Origin: Roseateles aquatilis
GTDB taxonomy: Bacteria; Pseudomonadota; Gammaproteobacteria; Burkholderiales; Burkholderiaceae_C
Length of the DNA: 64,000 nucleotides
NCBI RefSeq assembly: GCF_002205645.1
Contig: NZ_NIOF01000001.1
Span: forward strand, 62,001-126,000
Direction: 5' to 3'
The number at the start of each line of letters is the position of its first letter. The stretch's first letter is position 1. Below, in pieces: positions 43,307 through 52,768 of this stretch. Below the pieces are notes generated by a model. It did not search any database, had not been told where the DNA came from, and was given only the letters and a program-made list of their open reading frames with translations. A program made the translations under genes and the position numbers.

Positions 43307-43459
43307 CAGAAGGGCTCCCAGGCCACCTGTCGCGCCCGCTTGGGGGATGGTCTGATCACCTCCCACGCCCGCCACAGCCTCACTTCGGGCGCCCCGCGGC
43401 GTTGCGGCGCATCGCGAATCGGCGCCGCGTCAGCCGCGGCAAGTCATGCAGACCTTCCC

Positions 43460-43487
43460 TAAGTCGAATGGATCCATTCCGGACTTA
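43460..43487. promoter_or_regulatory. Palindromic operator-like element upstream of the flavoenzyme
   Basis: A perfect 14-bp palindrome GAATGGATCCATTC (43466-43479) is enclosed by inverted arms TAAGTC (43460-43465) and GACTTA (43482-43487), a nested dyad of about 28 bases. It lies 57 bases before the ATG of the FAD gene and overlaps a likely -10 region (TTAAACT). It looks like a repressor or TetR/LysR-type site. Confidence 0.55.
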
Positions 43488-43544
43488 AACTGGTATTCGA
43501 TTGGACTCTCTCGAAGTCCACGACACCGTTCGGGGAGACGACGG

Positions 43545-45083
43545 ATGGACAGACGGCGATTCTTGGCGGCGGGCGCGGGCGCGCTCGCCAGCGGGTGGCT
43601 GGCCGGATGCGGCGGCGGGGGCGGCGCCGCCGGCACGCCGGTCTCGCCGCCGGGCACGCCGCCGACATCCGGCGGCCCGGACTGGAGCGCGCTCCGGCCC
43701 CAGCTGCAAGGCCAGTTGCTGTTGCCGACGGACGTGGACTTCAACACCCTGCGCCTGCCCGCCAACGCGCGCTACGACGGCACCGTGCCGCTGGCGCTCG
43801 CGCGCTGCGCGCGCACCGAGGACGTGGCGGCCGCCCTCGCCTTCGCCCGCGCCAGCCAGTTGCCCTTCACCCCGCGCAGCGGCGGCCACAGCTACCTCGG
43901 CGCGTCCACCGGCACCGGCCTGATCGTGGACACCGGCCCGATGGACGCCGTCCGCATGGACGGCGACATCGCTGTCGTCGGCGCCGGCGCGAAGCTCGCC
44001 GACGTCTACCGCGCGCTGCTGGCGCTGCCCTCGCCGCGCGTGCTGCCCTCGGGCAGTTGCGTGACCGTCGGCATCACCGGCATCGCGCTGGGCGGCGGCT
44101 TCGGCTACTTCCAGCGCCTGCACGGACTGACTTGCGACGCCCTGGTCGGCGCGACCGTCGTCGACGCGAACGGCAGGTCCCTTGTCTGCGACGCCACGTC
44201 CAACACCGACCTCTTCTGGGCCCTGCGCGGCGGTGGTGGCGGCCAGTTCGGCATCGTCACCGAACTGCGTTTCCAGACCCGGCCGGTGACCGCGATGAGC
44301 TCGGCATCGGTCTCGTTCGCCGCCGTGGACGCGACCCGGGCGCTCGCCGCCTGGCAGGCATGGAGCGCCGCGCAGCCCGACACGGTGTGGTCGCAGGGGG
44401 TGCTGGGCGTCGACTTCACCGGGACCTTGGGCCTGGGCATCAACGCCGTGGCGATGGACACCGCCGATGCGCTGCAGGCGACCTGGGGGCCCTTGCTGAC
44501 GGCGATCGGCGCCATGCCCGTCGCCCGGACCGCGCCTCAGGCGCTGACGGCCCAGGCGCTGCTGCTCGCGTCCTGCAACGGCCTCACGGCGACGCAGTGC
44601 CATTTGTCCTCGCAGGTGCCGGGCGGCGTGCTGCAGCGCGTGGCGATGTCCGCCAGCTCCGACTTCTTCAACCAGCCGCTGCCGGCCGCCGGCATCCAGG
44701 CGCTGACCGATGCGCTGCTGGCGCGCGCACGCGCCGGCCGGAACAGCGCGGTGATCCTGGACCAGATGGGCGGCGCGATCAGCCGCGTGGCGGTGGACGC
44801 CACCGCCTTCCCGCATCGCGCGGCGCGCTTCAGCGCCCAGTACCTGACGGAGAGCATGCGCGGCACGTCGGCCGACCTGCTCGACGCCGACGCGAGGTGG
44901 GCCAACGGCATGCGCGACACGATGAAGTCCTGGTCCAGCGGCGGCGCCTACGTCAACTACCCGGACAAGGCCATCGCCAATCCCGGCGATGCCTACTACG
45001 GCGGCAACCTCGCGCGGTTGCAGTACATCCGCGCGGCGGTCGATCCGAACCGGGTCTTCAAGTCGGGCGTGGTGTCGCTCTGA
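43545..45083 (+). CDS. Tat-exported berberine-bridge-type FAD oxidoreductase
   Basis: Exported oxidase-like flavoprotein, 512 aa from the ATG at 43545. The N-terminus MDRRRFLAAGAGALASGWLA has the twin-arginine motif, and LAGC (Cys22) is a lipobox, so it is a Tat lipoprotein candidate. The FAD_binding_4 domain shows FTPRSGGHSYLGAST with His115 and LPSGSCVTVGITGIALGGGF with Cys172, the two residues that form bicovalent FAD attachment in berberine-bridge enzymes. The C-terminal BBE motif NYPDKAIANPGDAYYGGNLA, then DPNRVFKSG, completes the family pattern. Substrate is unknown; oligosaccharide or alcohol oxidation is usual for the family. Confidence 0.9.
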   Translation: MDRRRFLAAGAGALASGWLAGCGGGGGAAGTPVSPPGTPPTSGGPDWSALRPQLQGQLLLPTDVDFNTLRLPANARYDGTVPLALARCARTEDVAAALAFARASQLPFTPRSGGHSYLGASTGTGLIVDTGPMDAVRMDGDIAVVGAGAKLADVYRALLALPSPRVLPSGSCVTVGITGIALGGGFGYFQRLHGLTCDALVGATVVDANGRSLVCDATSNTDLFWALRGGGGGQFGIVTELRFQTRPVTAMSSASVSFAAVDATRALAAWQAWSAAQPDTVWSQGVLGVDFTGTLGLGINAVAMDTADALQATWGPLLTAIGAMPVARTAPQALTAQALLLASCNGLTATQCHLSSQVPGGVLQRVAMSASSDFFNQPLPAAGIQALTDALLARARAGRNSAVILDQMGGAISRVAVDATAFPHRAARFSAQYLTESMRGTSADLLDADARWANGMRDTMKSWSSGGAYVNYPDKAIANPGDAYYGGNLARLQYIRAAVDPNRVFKSGVVSL

Positions 45084-45105
45084 CGTCTCCCACGCCCCCG
45101 ACCGC

Positions 45106-47829
45106 TCACAGCCCGTCGAGCAGCGCCGGCAGCACGTCCATCAGCGCCTCGAGCTGATCCGCGTCCAGCCACGCGGGCGCGCTGTCCAGCCAGGCCGGGA
45201 AGGCGATGCCTTCGCGCTGCGCGCGCAGCATGGCCGCATCCAGCGACCCGTCGATCAGCAGCAGCGCCGACGGCACCCCGCAAGCGTCCCCGCCACGGAG
45301 CGCATCCAGACGCGCGCCGAGCACCTCGGCGCGCCACGGCAGGTCCGCGTGCACGATGGCGACGCGATCCTCGACCAACGCATCCGCGTCGAGGCCGCCC
45401 AACGCGTCGTCGCTGGCCAGCAGCACGCCGGCCTCGGCCGCGCGCCATGCCGACAGCGCGGCCTCGCGCACCTCGGGCGAATCGCCCGCACGCAGCCGCT
45501 GCGGCGGCAGTCGACGCAGTTGTGGCGACATCGACAAGCTGTCCAGCAACGTCTCGGAGCGCGCGCAGACGACCAGGCGCGCGGCGGCCGGCACGGCGCC
45601 CTGGATCCATTCGCGACGCAGCGCGAGCACCGCCTCCGCCTTGGCGGCCAGCGCCTGACGAGACGCGGGCGGCAGCAGGGCCAGCGCTTCCAGCAACTGC
45701 TGCTGCTCGGCGCTGCCGAGGTAACGCAGCGCCGTCCAGCGCTCGATCAGGTGGCGCAACTGCTTGAGCGGCGCCGCAGGCAGGCTGGCGCCGGCGGCTT
45801 CCAGCCACAGCGGCGTCAGCAGCGCGCCTGGCAGGCTGTCGGTCAGCTCACGCTTGCGGCGCGACAGGACGACCGATTGCAGCGCTTCACGCCGGTGTTT
45901 CTTGCCGGCGTCGGCGGGCAGCGCACGCAGTTGCGCGAGCGGTCCGCGGCGGGCGTCGTCGAGCCAGTCGACCCAGGCGTCCAGGCGCGCGTCGCCCAGT
46001 GGCTCCTGATGCGCGATCAGCAGCAGGTGCGCGGCGGGCAGCGCGCACAGCGCGGCCAGGCGCTCCGCGTCGACCGTCTCGATGCCGTCGACGACGAGCA
46101 ACCCCGGCGCCAGCCTGGCCGGCGGCTCGACGGCCAGTGCGACCGACGTCGCCTCGTCGCCGAGCCAGCGCCTCAGGTCACGACGCCATGCCGCATGCGC
46201 GGCCTCGGGCGCCACTACCAGCGCCGGCTTCACGCCGAAGAGCTCGGACCACAGGCGGATCGCGGCGATCGCCGCACCACGCTGGCCCAGCCCCAGGTCG
46301 TCGGCCACCAGCGCCCGGCCGGCGCAGACGGCGAACAGCGCCGCTTCCCAGGCATAAGCGGGCAGCTCGTCGCGCAGCAGCGCACGCATCGCCACGCCGT
46401 CGCTCATCAGCGATTCCAGACGCAGCACGCGTGCCTGCGCATCGCGACCGCAGGACAGTTGCGGCCACACCGGCGCGTCGACGCGCAGTACCACGCCCAG
46501 CGCGCGGGCCTCGGCCAGCACCTGCTGCAGCCAGGCATGCGAGCCTTCAGCGGCGCGGCGCTGCTGCCGGTCCAGGCCGGGCTGATCGCGCAGACGCTCG
46601 GGGACATCGCGGCCGCAGACCCATTGCACCTGGCGCGCGGCGCCCGGCACCAGCCAGACTTCGGCCTCGCGCGCGGGCCAGCCGGCGTCGAGCGCCTGTC
46701 GCTGGGCTCGATCGAGCAGTGCCAGCAGTTGCTCGCCGTGCTCGCACGCGCCCTGCTCCAGGTAGCCGGCGCAATCGCAACGCCAGGTCTGGCGGCCGAG
46801 CAGCCGCAGGCGGAAGGTGCCGCCGGTTTCGATGTGACGCAACTCGTAGTCGCCGAAGACGCCGTCGTCCTCGCGCGGGCCCAGCGTGAAGCGTGGCGGC
46901 TCGGGTGGCACGACGGGAACGGCCTCGATGGCGTCGATGGGCGCCTCGCCATCCAGGCCTTGCTCGGTGTTCTCGGCTGACTCCGCCTGCTCGGTCGAAT
47001 CCGTTTTCGCCTTCGTCCTTCGACGCCCCTTGCGGGCCGGCGCGCCCTCACGCGCCAAGTCGTCCGCCGTGGCCGAGGCCTCGCTCACCGGCGTTGCCGT
47101 GGCAGCTTCACCGGTCTGGTCGACCCCCTCGGCTTGGCCGATCCTGGCGGCATGGTCGGCCCGGTCGTCCTCGGCGGCTTGATCGGCCGGGTCGGCCCGG
47201 TCCACCTGATCGGTCTGGCCAGTCAAGAGAGGCTCGACGGGGTCGACCGCCGCATCGGCGTCGACGATCGGCGCACGCTCGGCGGCACTCGCGCGCTTGC
47301 GGGCAGACCTGGATTTCGTGGCGCGTGGACTCGGCCGCTCGTCGCCGGATTCGACAGCGGCCGTACCGCCGTCAACTGCCGCATCCCGCGCGTCGGCGGC
47401 ACGCGCAGCCTGGGCGGGGTCGGTGGCATCGACGGCGTCGATGGCGGGCTCGCTCGCCCGACTCCGGGAGGCGGGCGAGGTCCATTTTGTCCAGGACACG
47501 GGCGCTTCCTCGGGCTCGTCGGCGATCGGCTCGGCGGCCGATTTGTCGGGCACCCCCGGGGCCGATTCGCCGGTCGACTCGCTCGGCGCCTCGTCAGCCA
47601 CGGCCGGCACGCTGGCGCGGCCCCTCGGCGCACGCTTGCGCGCGGGTTTCGGAGCAGGAGCGGCTGCGGGCTCGGCCAGGACCTCGGGCATCGGCGCGGT
47701 CGCCGTCTCGGCGGCGGCGGCCGTCGCGGCCTCGACCGCGGCGTCCGTCGCCGGCGCGTTGCTGGCGTCAGCCTCGCGGGTCGTGCGGGTCTTGCGCGCC
47801 GCCGGGCGGCGCTTGGGAGAAGTCGTCAT
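45106..47829 (-). CDS. SWIM-domain/SNF2-like protein with degenerate helicase motifs
   Basis: 907 aa from the ATG at 47827-47829 (MTTSPKRRPAARK). Residues 1 to about 300 are low-complexity Ala/Asp/Glu/Arg sequence. A SWIM zinc finger, CDCAGYLEQGACEH (Cys351, Cys353, Cys362, His364), follows. Then an SNF2-type ATPase fold is recognisable by position, but motif I reads DDLGLGQRGAA (510-520; the Walker lysine is absent), motif II is VVDGIE instead of DEAH, LIAHQEPLGD replaces the LTGTP loop, and the usual HRIGQ motif is missing near ADLPWRAEVLGARLDALRGG. It is therefore unlikely to hydrolyse ATP. It overlaps the 3' end of the PabB-PabC gene by 62 bases. Confidence 0.75.
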   Translation of the reverse strand: MTTSPKRRPAARKTRTTREADASNAPATDAAVEAATAAAAETATAPMPEVLAEPAAAPAPKPARKRAPRGRASVPAVADEAPSESTGESAPGVPDKSAAEPIADEPEEAPVSWTKWTSPASRSRASEPAIDAVDATDPAQAARAADARDAAVDGGTAAVESGDERPSPRATKSRSARKRASAAERAPIVDADAAVDPVEPLLTGQTDQVDRADPADQAAEDDRADHAARIGQAEGVDQTGEAATATPVSEASATADDLAREGAPARKGRRRTKAKTDSTEQAESAENTEQGLDGEAPIDAIEAVPVVPPEPPRFTLGPREDDGVFGDYELRHIETGGTFRLRLLGRQTWRCDCAGYLEQGACEHGEQLLALLDRAQRQALDAGWPAREAEVWLVPGAARQVQWVCGRDVPERLRDQPGLDRQQRRAAEGSHAWLQQVLAEARALGVVLRVDAPVWPQLSCGRDAQARVLRLESLMSDGVAMRALLRDELPAYAWEAALFAVCAGRALVADDLGLGQRGAAIAAIRLWSELFGVKPALVVAPEAAHAAWRRDLRRWLGDEATSVALAVEPPARLAPGLLVVDGIETVDAERLAALCALPAAHLLLIAHQEPLGDARLDAWVDWLDDARRGPLAQLRALPADAGKKHRREALQSVVLSRRKRELTDSLPGALLTPLWLEAAGASLPAAPLKQLRHLIERWTALRYLGSAEQQQLLEALALLPPASRQALAAKAEAVLALRREWIQGAVPAAARLVVCARSETLLDSLSMSPQLRRLPPQRLRAGDSPEVREAALSAWRAAEAGVLLASDDALGGLDADALVEDRVAIVHADLPWRAEVLGARLDALRGGDACGVPSALLLIDGSLDAAMLRAQREGIAFPAWLDSAPAWLDADQLEALMDVLPALLDGL

Positions 47830-49678
47830 GAAGATCCTCGTGCCGCAGCCGCGCCTCGCGCCAGCCCCGGACACTGTTGAAGATGGCGAGCGCATGCGCT
47901 CGCCGCAAGTCGTCCAGGGTCAGTCGCGCCTCGCGCAGCCGGCCCTGTTCCAGCAGTTCCTCACGCAGCGTGCCGGGCAGCAGGCCGGCGTCGACGCGCG
48001 GCGTCAGCCACGGCCCGTCCGGCTCCCGCCGCAGCGCGAGGTTGGTCAGGCAGCCTTCGGTCAGCTCGCCGTCCCGGTTGAAAAGCAGCACGTCGAAGCA
48101 GTCCGCCGGCTTCGCGTCCAGGAAGGCCTGGTACACCTCGCGGCGCGTCGTCTTGTGCTGGATGAATTCAGCGGCCGGGCCACGCGTGTCGATCGGCGTC
48201 GCGGCCAGCGCCACGCGCACGGGACCGGTCTCCGCGACGGGCAGCGCCTGGACCGAGTCCGTCAACGCGCCGTCGCGCGCCAGCGTCAGGCGCACGCGCC
48301 AGGCGCCGCGCGGATGCATCGCCGCCAGGCTCACCAGACGCAGCTTCACCGCATCCACCTGCCAGACCAGCCCGAAGTGCCGCGCCGTGCGCTGCATCCG
48401 CGCCACGTGCCGCGCCGCGTGCTCGAAGACGCCGTCCTCCAGGCGCAGCGTCTCCAGCGCCTCGACCGGCGCCTGCGCGCGGGTCAGGAAGCGCGACTTG
48501 GCGCGCCACTCGTCGATCTCGTCGCGCGACGACGAATCGAGCGTGATGCCACTGCCGACACCGCAGCGCAGCGCGGCGCCCCGCTGTTCCACCGTGCGGA
48601 TCGGCACGTTGAAGCTGACCGCGCCGCCGGGCTGCAGCAGCCCGAGCGCGCCGCAGTACCAGCCGCGCGGGCCGGGCTCCAGCTCGTCGATGACTTCCAT
48701 CGCGCGTTTCTTCGGCGCGCCGGTGATCGAGCCGCACGGGAACAGCGCGGCCATCACGTCGTCCAGCGCCAGGCCGGCGCGGCTGACCGCGCTGATGGTC
48801 GACGTCATCTGCCAGACCGTCGGCAGCGCATGCAGCTCGAACAGCCGCGGCACGCGCACCGATCCCGGCACCGCCACGCGCGACAGGTCGTTGCGCAGCA
48901 GGTCCACGATCATGAGGTTCTCGGCGCGCTCCTTGGCGCTGGTGCGCAGGTAGGCCTGCGCGGCCTCGTCGCCGGCGCGGTCGCGGCCGCGCGGCGCGGT
49001 GCCCTTCATCGGTTGCGCCGACAACAGCCAGGTGTGGCTGGCCTGGGGTTGTTCCGGCAACGGGCGCCAGTCGAAGAACAGTTCCGGCGACACGCTCGCC
49101 ACCGTGCCGTCCTCGGTCCGCATGAAGAGCGCGAAACCACCCGGCTGCGCCGCGTGCAGGGCGAAGAAATGGGCGGCGGCATCGAAGCCCTCGCCCGCCT
49201 CGGCGTGCAATCGCGTCGTCAGATTGACCTGGTAGCAGTCGCCCGCGCGGATGTACTCGCGGATGTGCTCGACCTGCGCCTGCTCGCGCGCGTCCGTCTG
49301 CTCGTCGCGCCAGGCCGACATCGCCTGAGCCCGCCGCGCGCCCTCGGCCGCGAGTTGATCGGGCCACGGCCGCGGCGGCTCCTCCCAGACCAGGAACTCC
49401 GCCAGCGGCGCGTCGCCCGCGGGCCGAGTCCGCAGCGCCGGCTCCAGCGCGCCGGCCGCCTCGTAACGCAAGCCGCCGAGCACCCAGGCACCGGCGCGCG
49501 CCGCCATGTGAGCCAGGCGCAGCACGGTGCGCAGGCGATCCGGATCGCGCGCGATCAGGCGCTGCGCGGGCGGCGCGAAGAAGACGCCGCGCACGCGTTC
49601 GCCGTCCTCGCGCGCCAGCGGATGGCGCGGAAAGTCGAAAGCCGCCCACAGGTCCTGGGGGCGGTGCGAGGTATCCAT
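47768..49678 (-). CDS. pabB: PabB-PabC fusion: aminodeoxychorismate synthase component I with lyase domain
   Basis: Folate pathway, p-aminobenzoate formation. 636 aa. The N-terminal part (to about 440) is a chorismate-binding PabB domain: EHIREYIRAGDCYQVNLT, SPELFFDW, PMKGTAPRG, ENLMIVDLLRNDLSRV, PCGSITGAPKKRAMEVID, and VGSGITLDSSSRDEIDEW. The C-terminal part (about 450-636) is a fold-type IV PLP domain like PabC: the candidate PLP lysine in FIQHKTTRREVYQAF and ELTEGCLTNLALR in the cofactor loop, then LLPGTLREELLEQGRL. The fusion should both form and cleave aminodeoxychorismate; the glutaminase subunit PabA is not in the window. The last 62 bases overlap the next gene start. Confidence 0.93.
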   Translation of the reverse strand: MDTSHRPQDLWAAFDFPRHPLAREDGERVRGVFFAPPAQRLIARDPDRLRTVLRLAHMAARAGAWVLGGLRYEAAGALEPALRTRPAGDAPLAEFLVWEEPPRPWPDQLAAEGARRAQAMSAWRDEQTDAREQAQVEHIREYIRAGDCYQVNLTTRLHAEAGEGFDAAAHFFALHAAQPGGFALFMRTEDGTVASVSPELFFDWRPLPEQPQASHTWLLSAQPMKGTAPRGRDRAGDEAAQAYLRTSAKERAENLMIVDLLRNDLSRVAVPGSVRVPRLFELHALPTVWQMTSTISAVSRAGLALDDVMAALFPCGSITGAPKKRAMEVIDELEPGPRGWYCGALGLLQPGGAVSFNVPIRTVEQRGAALRCGVGSGITLDSSSRDEIDEWRAKSRFLTRAQAPVEALETLRLEDGVFEHAARHVARMQRTARHFGLVWQVDAVKLRLVSLAAMHPRGAWRVRLTLARDGALTDSVQALPVAETGPVRVALAATPIDTRGPAAEFIQHKTTRREVYQAFLDAKPADCFDVLLFNRDGELTEGCLTNLALRREPDGPWLTPRVDAGLLPGTLREELLEQGRLREARLTLDDLRRAHALAIFNSVRGWREARLRHEDLHDDFSQAPPGGAQDPHDPRG

Positions 49679-49741
49679 CGGGGTCTCAGTCGCGCGGTGG
49701 GCGGTGCGTCGGATCGGCCATGGGGCCCGGCATCCGGGCGA

Positions 49742-50332
49742 TCAGTCCAGCTTCAGGAAGCGTTCGCGGTAATGGATCAGTTCTTCGATCGACTCGTGGA
49801 TGTCGGCCAGCGCGGTGTGGGCCTGCGCCTTCTTGAAGCCGTCCATCGCGGACGGCTTCCAGCGGCGCGCCAGCTCCTTCAGCGTGGACACGTCCAGGTT
49901 GCGGTAATGGAAGAACGCCTCCAGCTTGGGCATGTAGTTGGCCAGGAAGCGGCGGTCCTGGCAGATCGAGTTGCCGGCCATCGGCGACTTGCTGGCCGGC
50001 ACGTAGGCCTTGAGGAAGTCGATCACCTGCTGCTCGGCGTCGGCCTCGGAGACCGTCGACGCCTTGACGCGGTCGATCAGGCCGCTCTTGCCGTGCGTGC
50101 CCTTGTTCCAGGCGTCCATGCCGTCCAGCGTCTCGTCGGACTGGTGCACGGCGAAGACCGGGCCTTCCACGCGCACGGTCAGTTGCGGGTCGGTCACGAC
50201 GACGGCGATCTCGATGATGCGGTCCTTGTCGGGGAACAGGCCTGTCATTTCCAGGTCGATCCAGATCAGGTTCTGGTCGTTGAAGGCAAGCGTGGGCGCC
50301 GCGGCGCCGGCGACGGTGGTGGCTGTCGTCAT
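49742..50332 (-). CDS. orn: Orn, oligoribonuclease
   Basis: 3'-5' exonuclease that degrades diribonucleotides, including pGpG from cyclic-di-GMP turnover. 196 aa. DEDDh residues visible: Asp and Glu in [20 protein letters not shown], Asp in [18 protein letters not shown], His and the final Asp in [19 protein letters not shown]. The N-terminal 17 residues ([19 protein letters not shown]) extend beyond the E. coli protein. It is divergent from the M48 gene. Confidence 0.96.
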   Translation of the reverse strand: MTTATTVAGAAAPTLAFNDQNLIWIDLEMTGLFPDKDRIIEIAVVVTDPQLTVRVEGPVFAVHQSDETLDGMDAWNKGTHGKSGLIDRVKASTVSEADAEQQVIDFLKAYVPASKSPMAGNSICQDRRFLANYMPKLEAFFHYRNLDVSTLKELARRWKPSAMDGFKKAQAHTALADIHESIEELIHYRERFLKLD

Positions 50333-50427
50333 GGAGGGTTGTCCTTTGCGTTGGGCGCGATTGTCGCCGAGCCCGCGAGCCTCCGACGAGGAAACCCCGC
50401 GAGGTCCACCCCTCTACACTCCGGCCC

Positions 50428-51756
50428 ATGCAAGTCTCTTCCGCGCTGCTGACGCAGTCGCCCCTGATCCTGACCGCCGCGTTCGTCGCGGCCGTGATCC
50501 TGTCCTTCCTGCTGAAGCTGTGGCTGTCCTCGCGGCAGATGCGGCACGTGGCCCGGCACCGCCGCGAGGTGCCGACGGCCTTCGTCGGCACGGTGCCGCT
50601 GTCGGCGCACCAGAAGGCCGCCGACTACACCGTCGCGCGCGGCCGTTTCGGCACGCTGCACCTGGCCTGGGACACCGCGCTGCTGATCGGCTGGACGCTG
50701 CTGGGCGGGCTGGACCTGCTGAACCAATGGGCGCTGACGTGGCTGCCGCACCTGGGGCCGATGGGCTACCAGCTCGGGCTGCTGACCGCGTTCGCCCTGG
50801 TCTCGGGGCTGCTGGACCTGCCCTGGTCGCTCTACAACACCTTCCGGCTGGAGGAGCGTTTCGGCTTCAACCGCACGACGCTGAAGCTGTTCATCGCCGA
50901 CGGCGTCAAGGGATTGGTGGTGGGCGCGCTGATCGGGCTGCCGATCGCGGCGCTGATCCTGTGGCTGATGGCCAAGGCCGGCGGCGCCTGGTGGCTGTGG
51001 GCCTGGGGCGCGTGGATGGGCTTCAACCTGCTGATGCTGGTGCTGTACCCGACGGTCATCGCGCCGCTGTTCAACAAGTTCCAGCCGCTCGAGGACGCCG
51101 TGCTGCGCGAGCGCGTGCAGACGCTGATGGCGCGTTGCGGCTTCGCCGCCAAGGGTCTGTTCGTGATGGACGGCAGCAAGCGCTCGGCGCATGGCAATGC
51201 CTACTTCACCGGCCTGGGCGCCGCCAAGCGCGTGGTGTTCTTCGACACGCTGCTGGCGCGGCTCGCGCCGGCGGAGGTCGAGGCGGTGTTGGCTCACGAG
51301 CTGGGCCACTTCAAGCGCCGCCATGTGCTTCAGCGCATGGCGCTGATGTTCGCGCTCAGCCTGGCCGGCTTCGCACTGCTGGGCTGGCTCAGCACGCAGG
51401 TCGGCTTCTACCTCGGCCTGGGGGCCCGCCCCAGCCTGGACGCGCCCAACGACGCGCTGGCGCTGCTGCTGATCATGCTGGCGCTGCCGCCCTTCACCTT
51501 CTTCCTGACGCCGCTGATGTCCCACTGGTCCCGCAAACACGAATTCGAGGCCGATGCCTACGCCTGCGCCCAGGCCAGCGGCGCCGACCTGTCGAACGCG
51601 CTGCTCAAGCTGCATGAGGACAACGCCGGCACGCTGACGCCGGATCCGCTGTTCGCGCGCTTCTACTATTCGCATCCCCCGGCCAGCGAGCGGCTCGCGG
51701 CGATCGCCACGGCGGCGGCGTCGGGCCCGCGCGGCGCCATGGGACAGGCGGCATGA
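50428..51756 (+). CDS. M48 family membrane metalloprotease (Ste24-like)
   Basis: 442-aa inner-membrane zinc protease resembling CAAX prenyl protease Ste24. Several hydrophobic helices (about 8-26, 82-100, 110-130, 170-200, 300-320, 350-370). Zinc motif HELGH in VLAHELGHFKRRH (about residue 290) and the third ligand Glu in SRKHEFEADAYAC. No lipobox or signal peptide. It belongs to the quality-control protease group. The stop overlaps the rsgA start by ATGA. Confidence 0.9.
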   Translation: MQVSSALLTQSPLILTAAFVAAVILSFLLKLWLSSRQMRHVARHRREVPTAFVGTVPLSAHQKAADYTVARGRFGTLHLAWDTALLIGWTLLGGLDLLNQWALTWLPHLGPMGYQLGLLTAFALVSGLLDLPWSLYNTFRLEERFGFNRTTLKLFIADGVKGLVVGALIGLPIAALILWLMAKAGGAWWLWAWGAWMGFNLLMLVLYPTVIAPLFNKFQPLEDAVLRERVQTLMARCGFAAKGLFVMDGSKRSAHGNAYFTGLGAAKRVVFFDTLLARLAPAEVEAVLAHELGHFKRRHVLQRMALMFALSLAGFALLGWLSTQVGFYLGLGARPSLDAPNDALALLLIMLALPPFTFFLTPLMSHWSRKHEFEADAYACAQASGADLSNALLKLHEDNAGTLTPDPLFARFYYSHPPASERLAAIATAAASGPRGAMGQAA

Positions 51757-52667
51757 GCGCCGCCGGGCAAGGTCGCCAGACCGGGCTGGTGGTGCGCGGC
51801 CACGGCCGCCATTACCTCATCGAGGACCACGACGGCCAGCGCGTTCACTGCCTGACGCGCGGCAAGAAAAGCGATTGCGTCGTCGGCGACCGCGTGCGCT
51901 GGCAGCGCAGCAGCGAGCACGAGGGCGTGATCGAGTCCGTCGAGCCGCGCCGCAACCTGCTGTTCCGGCAGGACGAGTGGAAGACCAAGAGCTTCGCGGC
52001 CAACCTCGACCGATTGCTGATCCTGGTCGCGGTGGAGCCGCAGTTCTCCGAGTCGCAGCTCACGCGCGCGCTGATCGCCGCGTCCAGCGCGGGCATCGAG
52101 GCGGACATCGTCCTCAACAAGACCGACCTGCCCGGCGCCGATGCGGCGCGCGCGCGGCTGGCGCCCTACACGGCGATGGGTCAGCGGGTGCTGGAGCTCA
52201 GCCTCAAGGGGCGTCCGGAGGCGTCGCGGGAGGTGCTGATGCCGCTGCTCGACGGCCAGGCCACGCTGGTGCTGGGCCCCAGCGGCACCGGCAAGAGCAC
52301 GCTGATCAACCTGCTGGTGCCGGATGCGAAGGCGCAGATCGGCGAGATCTCGCAGGCGCTGAATTCCGGTCGGCACACGACGACGACGACGCAGTGGTAC
52401 TGGATGGACGCGGCGCGCAAGAACGCGCTGATCGACTCGCCGGGCTTCCAGGAATTTGGACTGCGGCAGATCGCCGCGCCGGACCTGGCGAGCTACATGC
52501 TCGATTTCAAGCCGTATCTGGGCGAGTGCCGCTTCCACAACTGCAGCCATCGGCACGAGCCGGGCTGCGCGGTGCTGGTGGCCGTCGAGGCGGGCAGGAT
52601 CAGCCCGTCGCGGTACCGGATCTATGACGAGCTCTGGAACGAGCTCAGCAGTCCGCCGAAGTATTGA
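51753..52667 (+). CDS. rsgA: RsgA, ribosome small-subunit-dependent GTPase
   Basis: Circularly permuted GTPase for late 30S maturation, 304 aa. An N-terminal OB domain (TGLVVRGHGRHYLIEDHDGQ to VEPRRNLLFRQDEW) precedes the permuted G domain: G4 NKTD, then G1 GPSGTGKST, then G3 DSPG in ALIDSPGFQEFG. The C-terminal zinc site is formed by the segment GECRFHNCSHRHEPGCAV (Cys, Cys, His, Cys). The G1 loop has Thr where most members have Val (usual pattern SGVGKS). The start overlaps the M48 stop (ATGA). Confidence 0.95.
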   Translation: MSAAGQGRQTGLVVRGHGRHYLIEDHDGQRVHCLTRGKKSDCVVGDRVRWQRSSEHEGVIESVEPRRNLLFRQDEWKTKSFAANLDRLLILVAVEPQFSESQLTRALIAASSAGIEADIVLNKTDLPGADAARARLAPYTAMGQRVLELSLKGRPEASREVLMPLLDGQATLVLGPSGTGKSTLINLLVPDAKAQIGEISQALNSGRHTTTTTQWYWMDAARKNALIDSPGFQEFGLRQIAAPDLASYMLDFKPYLGECRFHNCSHRHEPGCAVLVAVEAGRISPSRYRIYDELWNELSSPPKY

Positions 52668-52768
52668 GCGACCCGGACGCGGCGCGCCGGGTTAGGCGCG
52701 AAGGCGGACTTGGTCAGCGCGGCGTGGATGCGATCGGTCGGCGCGCTCGATCGGTGCGTTTCGCCCGC

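Larger units (their letters stand above)
42873..43459. other. Untranslated region between the helicase and the flavoenzyme gene; helicase leader
   Basis: 587 bases without a supportable gene: the open frames here are short and have no family pattern. On the minus strand it holds a probable -10 TTATAG (43270-43275), so the helicase mRNA would carry a leader of nearly 400 bases. The leader contains a hairpin CACCGC/GCGGTG around 43250 and the palindrome CTCGAATTCGAG at 43187-43198. The upstream element at 43284-43306 is described separately. Confidence 0.55.
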
